NCBI GenBank assembly: GCA_023460395.1
Contig: JAEWQB010000016.1
Span: forward strand, 1 to 12,728
From: Pseudomonadota bacterium
GTDB taxonomy: Bacteria; Desulfobacterota; Desulfovibrionia; Desulfovibrionales; Desulfovibrionaceae
DNA length: 12,728 nt
Reading direction: 5' to 3'
The notes beneath the pieces were generated by a model. It searched no databases. It saw only the letters and a list, made by a program, of their open reading frames with translations, and had not been told where the DNA came from. The position numbers and the translations under genes were made by a program. This document shows, one piece after another, positions 6,262 to 12,728 of the stretch. The first letter of the stretch is position 1. Every line of letters begins with the position of its first letter.

Positions 6262-7218
6262 ATGACCAAAGATTCCGCTCCCCAGAAAACGCCGTCTTCT
6301 GTGAAACGCAAGACCGCTGAACAGACGCTTAACGATATCTGTACTCGACGTCCGGCACTGGCTGCCGTTCTTTCCGCGTTTATTCCGCTGTATGCCGCGC
6401 GGGAAGCTCTGGTGAAAACGCTGCGGCCTATGATTCCTGACGTCCCGGAACTTCACGACGTTTCTCTGGAGCGTTTGCAAAATGGTGTGCCGTTGCTCAC
6501 GGATGCCTCTTTTGATTGGGTGGATGTGCCGTTTCGTGCCGCGTTCGCCACGCTTGGTCCGCTGCTTTCTTGTCAGCCTCCGCTTAGTGAGGCCGTGGAA
6601 CGGTTTGGCAAGGCGTTGGATGAAACCGGTCCGAACGGGGCGACTCCTTCCCGCCTTGCGGGTGTCTGTCTGAGCGGCGATGCCACGGGGGTGGAACGTC
6701 TGGCGGCTGATTGCGGTATTTCTCCGACAATGTTGGTTTTTCTGACTCATCAGACACTTGGTCCTGTGTTACACGCGGCGTGGCAGACGCAGCAGCCGGA
6801 AGTTCCCTTCACCAGTTGGCGTGAAGGTAACTGCCCGGTCTGTGGCTCGTTCCCCTCTCTAGGGTTTCTGAACCGGCCCGACGCCACGCAGTCGGAGTAT
6901 GCCAAGGGGGGGGGCGGGCGGAAGTTTTTACACTGCTCCCTGTGCGGATACGAATGGCATTTCCGTCGCGGAGCCTGTCCGGCTTGCGCCAACGAAGATC
7001 CGGGTGCCATTGAATTTTTACGCGCGCCGGAAACCCCGTGGGAGCGCATCGAATTTTGCCGTAAGTGTAATACCTACGTGACGGGGTTGGATTTACGGGA
7101 AAGTCTGGATACACCGGACATGGACGCCGCTGCGTTGGGTATGATGCATTTGGATTTGCTTGCCGCCAAGGAAGGGCTGCACCCGTTAGCTCCGGCATTT
7201 TGGAATACGTTTGAATAA
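6262..7218 (+). CDS. fdhE: Formate dehydrogenase accessory protein FdhE
   Basis: A 318-residue cytoplasmic maturation factor needed for active formate dehydrogenase in enterobacteria, thought to act on the catalytic subunit before Tat export. The C-terminal half has the family's four CxxC pairs: CPVC (191/194), CSLC in HCSLCGYEWHFRRGACPAC (225/228 and 239/242) and CRKC (266/269). These form rubredoxin-like metal knuckles. The N-terminal half is helical and poorly conserved, as usual. Length agrees with E. coli FdhE (about 309). ATG 6262 is the first Met preceded by a purine-rich GGGAGA (6248-6253); the upstream extension from 6160 runs through leader sequence. A run of nine G bases lies inside the gene at 6906-6914, in a glycine-rich loop just before HCSLC. 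fdhD follows after 27 bases, so the two are probably co-transcribed. Confidence 0.93.
   Translation: MTKDSAPQKTPSSVKRKTAEQTLNDICTRRPALAAVLSAFIPLYAAREALVKTLRPMIPDVPELHDVSLERLQNGVPLLTDASFDWVDVPFRAAFATLGPLLSCQPPLSEAVERFGKALDETGPNGATPSRLAGVCLSGDATGVERLAADCGISPTMLVFLTHQTLGPVLHAAWQTQQPEVPFTSWREGNCPVCGSFPSLGFLNRPDATQSEYAKGGGGRKFLHCSLCGYEWHFRRGACPACANEDPGAIEFLRAPETPWERIEFCRKCNTYVTGLDLRESLDTPDMDAAALGMMHLDLLAAKEGLHPLAPAFWNTFE
6906..6914 (+). repeat. fdhE: Nine-G homopolymer tract inside fdhE
   Basis: Nine consecutive G bases encode part of the Gly-Gly-Gly-Gly loop (residues 216-219) between the first and second CxxC pairs. Slippage by one or two bases would shift the frame before the HCSLC motif and remove the last three metal knuckles. 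The tract length is read directly; slippage is inference. Confidence 0.8.
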
Positions 7219-7245
7219 CTGGCAGCTATTGTGAGGGAGTTAGCC

Positions 7246-8136
7246 ATGGTCACGACACCATCGCCGTGTGACAAGGCCCGTACTCTGCAACGTACCATTT
7301 TGCGCCACAGGGAAGGAACGGCCTGTGTTTCGGAAGACGCCATTCTCGTGGAATCTCCGTTGGAGATAGTCATCAACGGTGTGCCGTGGGCGGCGCTTAT
7401 GTGCACACCGGGGAGCGACGAGGATTTGGCTCTGGGCTTTTGCCTTACCGAAGGACTGCTGCGCCCGGACGAGCCGTATACTGTGGATGGAGACGAGGCC
7501 ACGCGGGAGGGTCTGCGGATTATTCTCTCCATGCCGGGAGGGGCGGCGCGAGTGCACGCCGCCATACAGGGACGCGGCATGCGCCTTGGTGCATCGTGCA
7601 GCGGAAACCGCAATGCGACCTGCACGCGCGAGTTGGTGCGTCCTGTCCACATGGTGCCGTCAGGATATGCTGTGGCACCGGACCAGCTCTACCGTTTACA
7701 AACGGAGTCAGAAGCGTGTCAGGCTCTTTTTTCCAGCACGGGAGCCACCCACTTTTGCGCGTTGTATGACACGGAGCAGACGCTCCTTGCTTATGCGGAG
7801 GACGTGGGACGGCACAACGCGCTGGATAAGGCCGTGGGACAGGCATTCCGGCAGGGGCGCTTTGCCGATATTCGCATGGTGCTTTTGTCTTCACGTCTTA
7901 GTTTTGAAATGGTCCAGAAGGCCATAGCCATCAACGCTCAGGTTGTGGCGGGATTTTCCGCTGTCACGTCCCGCGCGGTGCATCTGGCGGAAGCCGCCGG
8001 GTTAACGCTGATTGGTTTTTTACGTACTCCCCGGTTGAATGTATACACTCACCCGGAACGGCTGGGGCTGCGGCTTCCTGATACGGAGCAGGCTGACAGG
8101 CCGGGTGAATCTTTCCGTGTTGAGGACCGGTTCTGA
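7246..8136 (+). CDS. fdhD: Formate dehydrogenase accessory sulfurtransferase FdhD
   Basis: A 296-residue cytoplasmic protein. In E. coli FdhD passes sulfur from IscS to the molybdenum cofactor, giving the sulfido ligand essential for formate dehydrogenase activity. Family signatures are clear: an N-terminal ESPLEIVINGVPWAALMCTPG and LGFCLTEGLL, then AEDVGRHNALDKAVG (residues 184-198), then SSRLSFEMVQKAIAIN and the C-terminal FLRTPRLNVYTHPERL. The mobile cysteine loop, normally CxxC, reads GASCSGNRNATCT here (Cys118 and Cys126), so the first cysteine is kept but the second is displaced by several residues. ATG 7246 follows GAGGGAG (7232-7238) at suitable spacing; the upstream GTG at 7231 overlaps that site. 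It is 27 bases from fdhE and probably in the same transcript. Confidence 0.94.
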   Translation: MVTTPSPCDKARTLQRTILRHREGTACVSEDAILVESPLEIVINGVPWAALMCTPGSDEDLALGFCLTEGLLRPDEPYTVDGDEATREGLRIILSMPGGAARVHAAIQGRGMRLGASCSGNRNATCTRELVRPVHMVPSGYAVAPDQLYRLQTESEACQALFSSTGATHFCALYDTEQTLLAYAEDVGRHNALDKAVGQAFRQGRFADIRMVLLSSRLSFEMVQKAIAINAQVVAGFSAVTSRAVHLAEAAGLTLIGFLRTPRLNVYTHPERLGLRLPDTEQADRPGESFRVEDRF

Positions 8137-8146
8137 AAAAGCGTGG

Positions 8147-8166
8147 TCCGCTGGTGTCCGCTGGTG
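8147..8166. repeat. Tandem 10-bp repeat TCCGCTGGTG x2
   Basis: TCCGCTGGTG occurs at 8147-8156 and again at 8157-8166, followed by the partial copy TCTG. The repeat lies directly after the fdhD stop codon. It resembles the 9-bp TCCGTGGTR repeat at 12441-12476. Confidence 0.75.
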
Positions 8167-8174
8167 TCTGATTG

Positions 8175-8225
8175 ACGCGCAGTAACGCGCTATTTACGCG
8201 TGGCGGCTGTTTGCGTAGGATACGC
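8175..8225. promoter_or_regulatory. Helically phased ACGCG repeats and short dyad upstream of the FmdE fusion gene
   Basis: ACGCGC occurs at 8175-8180 and 8185-8190 and ACGCGT at 8196-8201, spacings of 10 and 11 bp that place the copies on one face of the helix. A small dyad GCGTA (8213-8217) and TACGC (8221-8225) follows. They lie in the 181-bp gap between fdhD and the FmdE-MoeA-like gene, where a promoter is plausible. No regulator is known to me for this pattern. Confidence 0.35.
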
Positions 8226-8317
8226 TAGGTTGAGTATGCTGTTTCAAAAAACATATTGCAGGTGGACCCCGCCTCTCATGTATCCCCATGGCATGGGCGT
8301 TCACTGGAGAAATCGTG

Positions 8318-10006
8318 ATGACACAGGGTGTTCAAGGAGCAAGTTCGACGTTTAAAAATATTGGCGAGCACACCTTTGATGAATTTGTGGAAATGGCGAC
8401 TCTTTTCCACAATTATCCCGCGCCGGGACTGCTCATCGGCGGATATATGGTGGAAGAAGCCAGACGGCACTTGCCCGAAGACACACTGTTTGAAGCCATT
8501 GTGGAAACTTCTTGGTGTCTGCCTGACGCCGTGCAGATGCTGACCCCCTGCACCATTGGCAACGGGTGGGTTCGTGTGCTTAATTTTGGCCTGTACGCCC
8601 TGAGCCTGTTTGATAAACACACGGGCAAAGGGGTGCGCGTGTGGCTGGATATGCACAAGATACCCGAAGATTCTGAAATGTATTCATGGTATCTTAAACG
8701 CAAGCCTAAGCGTGAGCAGAATTCTGATAAGCTCATGTGTGAAATAGCCGAGGCCGGAGCCGACTACCTTTCTGTGCGGCCTGTCACAGTGAAGGCCGAC
8801 ATGCTGGTTAAACGTAGTAAAGGGGGCATTAGCGAGTGCCCTGTTTGCGGTGAAGCATATCCGGGAATGCATGGTCCTGTCTGCCGTTCTTGCAAGGGCG
8901 AAAGCCCTTATGCGTCCGGTGCGGAATCGGACGGCAATGTGCGGGGCGGAGAGGGCGTGGTCTATCCGCTACCCTCCGCCGTGCAGGTGGTAGCGGCGGA
9001 AGAGGCCGTGGGGCGCACCGCTATGCACGATATGACCAGCATAGATCCCGGCAAAAGCAAGGGCGCTGCCTTCCGTAAAGGGCAGGTTTTTGACGTGGGT
9101 GATCTGTGCCGATTGCAGCACATGGGCCGGAATAATTTATACGTGGAAAGCGGCGCTGTGGGCGATGAATGGGTGCACGAAGATGACTGCGCCCGCGCTT
9201 TCGCGCGTGCTATGGCTGGAACCGGTGTTGTGCTGGACGGCGAGCCACATGAGGGCAAAGTGAGCCTGAAGGCCGCGTATGACGGCTTGTTCCGTGTGAG
9301 TTCCGACGCCATGTACCTCTTCAACCTGTGCCCCGGCGTTATGGTCGCTAGCCGGTGTGGTTGGACATTGGTTAAGGAAGGGGCGGAACTGGCGGGAACA
9401 CGGGCGATTCCTCTGTATCTGGAGCGCCCTTTGTACAACCGTGCCATGCAGGCGCTTGCGAATGGTCCTTTGTTTTCCGTGCTGCCTCTCAAGCAGGCCA
9501 AGGTAGGTGTGCTGATTACCGGAGACGAGGTATTCAGCGGGAAAATAGAAGATCGTTTTGAAGAAATCATTCGCAGAAAAGTCACCGCGCTGGGGAGCAC
9601 GGTACAGCGGGTGTTCATTCAGCCCGACAGTCGCGAGCGCATCCGCGATGCCGCGCAGGAGTTACTGTCCGATGGCTGTGACATCATCATTACCACGGCG
9701 GGACTTTCTGTGGACCCGGACGACGTGACACGCCATGCGCTGGTGGATGCCGGAGCGCACAGTTTGTTGTATGGTGCCCCGCTGCTGCCCGGAACCATGA
9801 CGTTGGTGGGCCGCATCGGTTCCGCCCGGCTTCTGGGGGTGCCCGCGTGCGCATTGTTCTACAAACATACCAGCCTCGACCTGCTGCTGCCCCGGTTGCT
9901 GGCGGACGTGGATATCACCCGCGACGACCTTGCCCGTATGGGAGAGGGCGGAATGTGCATGGGGTGCTCGCACTGCACCTTCCCTAAGTGCCCCTTTGGG
10001 AAATAA
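8318..10006 (+). CDS. FmdE-family / MoeA-like molybdopterin-binding fusion protein
   Basis: A 562-residue multi-domain protein. Residues 16-125 match the FmdE fold (EHTFDEFVEMATLFHNYPAPGLLIGGYMVEE, then ETSWCLPDAVQMLTPCTIGN); FmdE is named after a formylmethanofuran dehydrogenase operon. The FHGHxCPG motif of archaeal FmdE appears here as FHNYPAPG, so the early cysteine is missing. CPVC (174/177) and CRSC (189/192) form a zinc knuckle. Residues 217-390 resemble the MoeA arm domain, and 395-530 a MogA/MoeA pterin-binding domain with TGDEV (401-405) and TTAGLSVDPDDVT (459-471). The last residues form a cysteine cluster (C547, C550, C553, C558). ATG 8318 has GGAG at 8306-8309; the in-frame ATG at 8288 lies upstream of that site. 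Similar fusions are familiar to me from deltaproteobacteria. A role in loading Mo/W or handling the pterin cofactor is inferred from domains and position; it is unproven. Confidence 0.85.
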   Translation: MTQGVQGASSTFKNIGEHTFDEFVEMATLFHNYPAPGLLIGGYMVEEARRHLPEDTLFEAIVETSWCLPDAVQMLTPCTIGNGWVRVLNFGLYALSLFDKHTGKGVRVWLDMHKIPEDSEMYSWYLKRKPKREQNSDKLMCEIAEAGADYLSVRPVTVKADMLVKRSKGGISECPVCGEAYPGMHGPVCRSCKGESPYASGAESDGNVRGGEGVVYPLPSAVQVVAAEEAVGRTAMHDMTSIDPGKSKGAAFRKGQVFDVGDLCRLQHMGRNNLYVESGAVGDEWVHEDDCARAFARAMAGTGVVLDGEPHEGKVSLKAAYDGLFRVSSDAMYLFNLCPGVMVASRCGWTLVKEGAELAGTRAIPLYLERPLYNRAMQALANGPLFSVLPLKQAKVGVLITGDEVFSGKIEDRFEEIIRRKVTALGSTVQRVFIQPDSRERIRDAAQELLSDGCDIIITTAGLSVDPDDVTRHALVDAGAHSLLYGAPLLPGTMTLVGRIGSARLLGVPACALFYKHTSLDLLLPRLLADVDITRDDLARMGEGGMCMGCSHCTFPKCPFGK

Positions 10007-10094
10007 GCTGGATACACTACGGAAAGAACCTCTTTCACTGATGGGCAATGGTCGTCCGTGGGGGAAAGTGGAAACTGCGCCAACATGACAGAGT

Positions 10095-10126
10095 AAAAAA
10101 CGGCGCTGGCAAAAGCCAGCGCCGTT
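10095..10126 (-). terminator. Intrinsic terminator between convergent operons
   Basis: AACGGCGCTGGC (10099-10110) pairs perfectly with GCCAGCGCCGTT (10115-10126) around AAAA. On the minus strand the stem runs into a T6 tract (A bases at 10095-10100), ideal for ending the cytochrome operon. On the plus strand the stem is followed by TTCATATTTC, so it may also end the FmdE fusion transcript, less efficiently. Confidence 0.88.
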
Positions 10127-10163
10127 CATATTTCAAGGAGAGGAAGGAGAGGCAGGTGTAGCC

Positions 10164-10799
10164 CTACACGTGGTACTCAGGTGTTTCCGGGGTCTTGGAT
10201 TTGGGTTCCAGTTCTTCATACCCGGTGAACATGGCTTTAATATGCGCTCCCACGGTGTGCCCCGTGGTGGTCATGTACACATGGACGATAAGAAAAACGA
10301 GAAAGCCGAATGCCCCGGCGGTGTGCAGCAGCGCCATGGTACCCAGTTCCCAGCCCCACCCCAATTGCGGCCAGTGGCTGTAAAAGTAATAGAGATAGCC
10401 CGTGAGCATCTGGAACGGTACCAGCACGGAAACAAGACCAAGGTAGGTGATGCGCTGCAACGGGTTATGCTTGACCCGCGAAGACTTGGGAACGGGGTGT
10501 GGCTCACCTTTAAATATGCCCACGGCGTAATAGCGCAGTACCGCGAACATTTTGACGAAGGTGGGCACGTAGTGCCGCCATTCGCCCGTGGTCATAATCC
10601 AGAAGACGATAAAGGCGTACAGCACGAGCCATGTCCACGCACACGTGTTATGCACAACAAAGGCGGTTCCAAACCCCATCAGGGTATACGCGCCGTGAAT
10701 TTCAAATCCCGTCGCCAGCAACACAAGGATAAGCAACGCCTGAGCCCAGTGCCAGAAACGCTCGAAGCGGGTGTAAAGGTAGAGCCGGTTAGCGGTCAT
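10164..10799 (-). CDS. Diheme membrane cytochrome b (FdnI-like), partner of the octaheme cytochrome
   Basis: A 211-residue integral membrane protein with four hydrophobic helices, at about residues 18-34, 47-70, 118-140 and 155-178. Histidines 17 (RFWHW), 50 (VVHN), 160 (LLHTAG) and 173 (IVHVYM) fall in these helices, with spacing like the heme ligands of E. coli FdnI. It is therefore expected to bind two b hemes and pass electrons between the menaquinone pool and a periplasmic partner. His181 (TTTGHTVGAH) and the HNPLQR loop (111-116) are also family-like. The ATG overlaps the end of the octaheme gene by 11 nt (ATGACCGCTAA), with GGAGG inside the upstream coding sequence, so translation is coupled. 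This pairing argues that it serves the octaheme protein and not FdhAB, although functional exchange cannot be excluded. Confidence 0.88.
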   Translation of the reverse strand: MTANRLYLYTRFERFWHWAQALLILVLLATGFEIHGAYTLMGFGTAFVVHNTCAWTWLVLYAFIVFWIMTTGEWRHYVPTFVKMFAVLRYYAVGIFKGEPHPVPKSSRVKHNPLQRITYLGLVSVLVPFQMLTGYLYYFYSHWPQLGWGWELGTMALLHTAGAFGFLVFLIVHVYMTTTGHTVGAHIKAMFTGYEELEPKSKTPETPEYHV

Positions 10800-12588
10800 G
10801 GTGTTCCTCCTGTTCGTGCTTGCGGCGTGAAACCATGCGGAGCAGACCGTGCCCCGTAACGCCAGCCAGTGCCGCCAACGCGGTCAGCCACCCCACGGTA
10901 TCCAGCGTGTCGTCCCGGTCACGGCCCGGCATGTAAAAGCCCGCGAGGCTGGCGAGCCTGCCTTCACGGGAGTGGCAAGCGCTGCAACGCAGGGCCTTTG
11001 CTTTGGGGGCGACCATGTGGGTGATGGGGTAATGATATTCCGTAGAGACGAATCCGTATTCGCCGCTGTACGGAATGCCTGCCGCCTGCATTCCGGTGGT
11101 CAGGGCTTTGCCCCAGTTAAAGTTGGTCCAGTAGGCGGTATCGTCCTTCCCGAACAGATGGGGAATCGCCATGGTGTTGTTTACTGAGTCGTAAGGCTGC
11201 TTGCCCCGGTGAACGCGGAAGGGGGCTATGCGTGCATCAGGATCGGCACGTTCTCCCAGCACGCGGTTCAGGCGCACCACCTGCGTGGGGTCAATGGTGT
11301 CCGTAGCGAGTACATAGTCCATACGTCCGTTGTACCAATGATACTCTGGTTCTACATTGGTGCCCCACACAAAAACGCCTTTCTGGGAATCATATGACGG
11401 TCTGCCATAGTCGCCTTGTATTTTGTAAGGCTTACCGTCTTTCAGTTTTCCTGCCTCGGACCAATCCCATTCCAGTTTGGTAGGCAATACACGGGCATAT
11501 GCAGGAATATGGCAGGTTTGGCACGCCACACGATCCGTATGGTCGTTGGCCTTGTGGCCCGTCTTGTGCGGTTTGTCCGTATGGCACGACTCGCAGGAAA
11601 TGCGTTTGACCAGATCATCCTCAATAAGGCTGGCCCGGTTCGTATACGCGGGCTTTTTGTAGGTCCGTCCGGCGATGAAATGTGCTTCTGTGGAGTGGCA
11701 GCGCTGGCAGGAAAAATTTGCGCCTTCTGCATTCATATGCACATCAAGGTCGCGGCTAGGTTTAAGCATAGAGGAATCGAGGTCGCCGTGCTTTACACCG
11801 TCACCACCGCCTCCATAAAAATGGCAGGTGCCGCAATTGGTACGCGAAGGACGGCCCACATTGGCGGCGATGGTCCGGTAGTCTGGAGGCAGAAATGTCT
11901 CTTTGCCAAAAGGTGTTGCCGCGCTGACTGGATACCCCGCCATAGTGGGGAATTTTTTATAGGTTCCTGTGGTGTCATGGCACACGAGGCAATCTACTTT
12001 TTCCTGACTGGAAAAATCAAAGGAAGCATCTTTCCATCCGTATCCGGCGTGACATGAGGTGCAGCGCGGCTCGTTGGAGTGAATGGCGATGCAGAAGTTA
12101 TTCAGGGTTAAGCCATTTTTTCCCATCGTCTGGTTGCTGTCCGCCGGGTCTATCCATGTCCAGTGAATGGTTTGGTGTACTTGAAGCGCTGCCTCGTTGT
12201 GGCACCCTAAGCAGGCTTTCGTCACTTCCTCCGGTGAAGAGAACTGTTGGTTTAAAGCCGCGTGTTTGCTGTGGTCTGTGGTAACCCAGCGTTTGGGTTC
12301 GCGGGAAACCTTGCGTGCTTCCGCCGCACCGTAGGTCCGATAGTCGAACTCCGCAGCGTAGCTTGTGCTGGCGAGGCTTGCGAGAAACATGGGGATTAGC
12401 CAGAGCCAGATCAGAACCTGCCGTTGGCTGGTTTGTTGAATCCGTGGTGTCCGTGGTATCCGTGGTATCCGGGGGTGTGGGGGAAGAGATTGAGGATCGT
12501 TGCTGCCGGAACCCCCCGGCGGGTACGGGAACGGTGTCCTGCCGCTGCACGTTTGACGCTGTGTACACTGCCACCCAGTCCGGTTCAT
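10789..12588 (-). CDS. otr: Octaheme c-type cytochrome, tetrathionate reductase (Otr) family
   Basis: A 599-residue protein with eight CxxCH heme sites, starting at residues 126, 176, 200, 252, 294, 332, 356 and 535. The last lies far from the others. This layout and sequences such as CHFYGGGGDGVKHGDLDSS match the octaheme tetrathionate reductase family. Shewanella Otr reduces tetrathionate, nitrite and hydroxylamine in vitro, so the physiological substrate here is open. ATG 12588 follows a strong AGAGGAGGAG (12591-12600). The hydrophobic signal segment is unusually late (residues 58-76, likely cleavage near SYA-A at 78). It is preceded by a Pro/Arg-rich stretch with RIPRIPRTPRI made by a 9-bp DNA repeat. 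A C-terminal helix (about 564-585) followed by RRKHEQEEHHDR suggests anchoring in the membrane with its heme domain in the periplasm. It overlaps the cytochrome b gene. Confidence 0.9.
   Translation of the reverse strand: MNRTGWQCTQRQTCSGRTPFPYPPGGSGSNDPQSLPPHPRIPRIPRTPRIQQTSQRQVLIWLWLIPMFLASLASTSYAAEFDYRTYGAAEARKVSREPKRWVTTDHSKHAALNQQFSSPEEVTKACLGCHNEAALQVHQTIHWTWIDPADSNQTMGKNGLTLNNFCIAIHSNEPRCTSCHAGYGWKDASFDFSSQEKVDCLVCHDTTGTYKKFPTMAGYPVSAATPFGKETFLPPDYRTIAANVGRPSRTNCGTCHFYGGGGDGVKHGDLDSSMLKPSRDLDVHMNAEGANFSCQRCHSTEAHFIAGRTYKKPAYTNRASLIEDDLVKRISCESCHTDKPHKTGHKANDHTDRVACQTCHIPAYARVLPTKLEWDWSEAGKLKDGKPYKIQGDYGRPSYDSQKGVFVWGTNVEPEYHWYNGRMDYVLATDTIDPTQVVRLNRVLGERADPDARIAPFRVHRGKQPYDSVNNTMAIPHLFGKDDTAYWTNFNWGKALTTGMQAAGIPYSGEYGFVSTEYHYPITHMVAPKAKALRCSACHSREGRLASLAGFYMPGRDRDDTLDTVGWLTALAALAGVTGHGLLRMVSRRKHEQEEHHDR
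12441..12476. repeat. otr: 9-bp tandem repeat in the 5' part of the octaheme cytochrome gene
   Basis: On the plus strand TCCGTGGTG (12441-12449), TCCGTGGTA (12450-12458), TCCGTGGTA (12459-12467) and the degenerate TCCGGGGGT (12468-12476) lie in tandem. Because the unit is three codons, the repeat encodes Arg-Ile-Pro/Arg-Thr-Pro units on the minus strand and copy-number changes keep the frame. It resembles the 10-bp repeat at 8147-8166. Confidence 0.8.
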
Positions 12589-12631
12589 GGCTCCTCCTCT
12601 GCACGGAAAATGGTGTATCGAGGTGTTGGTC

Positions 12632-12645
12632 TGTAAATATTTACA
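12632..12645. promoter_or_regulatory. otr: Perfect 14-bp palindrome upstream of the octaheme cytochrome, candidate operator
   Basis: TGTAAATATTTACA is a perfect palindrome centred about 50 bp upstream of the octaheme cytochrome ATG. The TGTnA-N4-TnACA symmetry is compatible with a dimeric regulator; it is somewhat like Rex or CRP/FNR-type sites but matches none exactly. A minus-strand TGGCAC just upstream (about 12653-12658) resembles a sigma-54 -24 element, but the -12 element is not convincing. Confidence 0.5.
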
Positions 12646-12728
12646 TACTGATGTGCCATAGTTCACGTACTAGGGCAACTACGGGAGGCAACGAGAAGTC
12701 AGTATCTGCAAATTAACCAATAGGGGTT

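Noticed and set aside
10135..10152. AAGGAGAGG direct repeat resembling two Shine-Dalgarno sites on the plus strand
   Set aside because: No plus-strand gene follows; it is simply downstream of the minus-strand cytochrome b stop codon.
11416..12057. Plus-strand frame of 213 codons opposite the octaheme cytochrome
   Set aside because: It is the reverse complement of a region with several CxxCH heme motifs and has no independent support.
12646..12660. Sigma-54 promoter for the octaheme cytochrome
   Set aside because: TGGCAC is present on the minus strand, but the bases at the -12 position do not give the required GC, so it is not listed as a promoter.
1..12728. CRISPR array, tRNA or rRNA gene, phage attachment site
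   Set aside because: I found no regularly spaced longer repeats, cloverleaf-like sequence or integrase gene; the only tandem repeats are the short 9- and 10-bp units.

Overview
The window looks like a piece of a sulfate-reducing Desulfovibrionaceae-type genome. The reasons are a selenocysteine-containing periplasmic formate dehydrogenase of the two-subunit FdhAB type, a ModE-like regulator, a fused FmdE/molybdopterin-binding protein of a kind I recall from deltaproteobacteria, and a membrane-linked octaheme cytochrome c. Species assignment is inference; no rRNA or other marker gene is present.

Layout. Positions 1-503 hold two broken genes meeting head-on near position 122: an IS3-type orfA fragment (+ strand) and the N-terminal ATPase part of a MalT/LuxR-type regulator (- strand). 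After an empty stretch comes a small tautomerase (830-1042, -). A structured intergenic region (1043-1443) carries a TTATGCT-type dyad and a possible folded leader. It precedes a ModE-like DNA-binding protein without a metal-binding domain (1444-1917, +).

The core is a formate dehydrogenase block on the + strand: fdhA (2098-5139, read through a TGA as selenocysteine at 2662-2664), fdhB (5197-5925), fdhE (6262-7218), fdhD (7246-8136) and an FmdE-MoeA-like fusion (8318-10006). Together they encode the catalytic and electron-transfer subunits, two maturation factors and a probable pterin/metal-cofactor protein. The ModE-like gene upstream suggests molybdate- or tungstate-linked control.

The right end (- strand, 10164-12588) is a two-gene operon: an octaheme c-type cytochrome of the tetrathionate-reductase (Otr) family, overlapping by 11 nt a four-helix diheme cytochrome b. 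This reads as a module linking the quinone pool to a periplasmic multiheme reductase. A strong hairpin at 10099-10126 separates it from the convergent formate dehydrogenase block.

No wholly new gene system is evident. The less ordinary items are the non-coding elements (dyads, tandem repeats, an intercistronic alternative hairpin), the 9-G tract in fdhE, the altered cysteine motif of FdhD, the HTH-only ModE-like regulator, the cysteine tail of the FmdE fusion and the repeat-derived N-terminus of the octaheme cytochrome.
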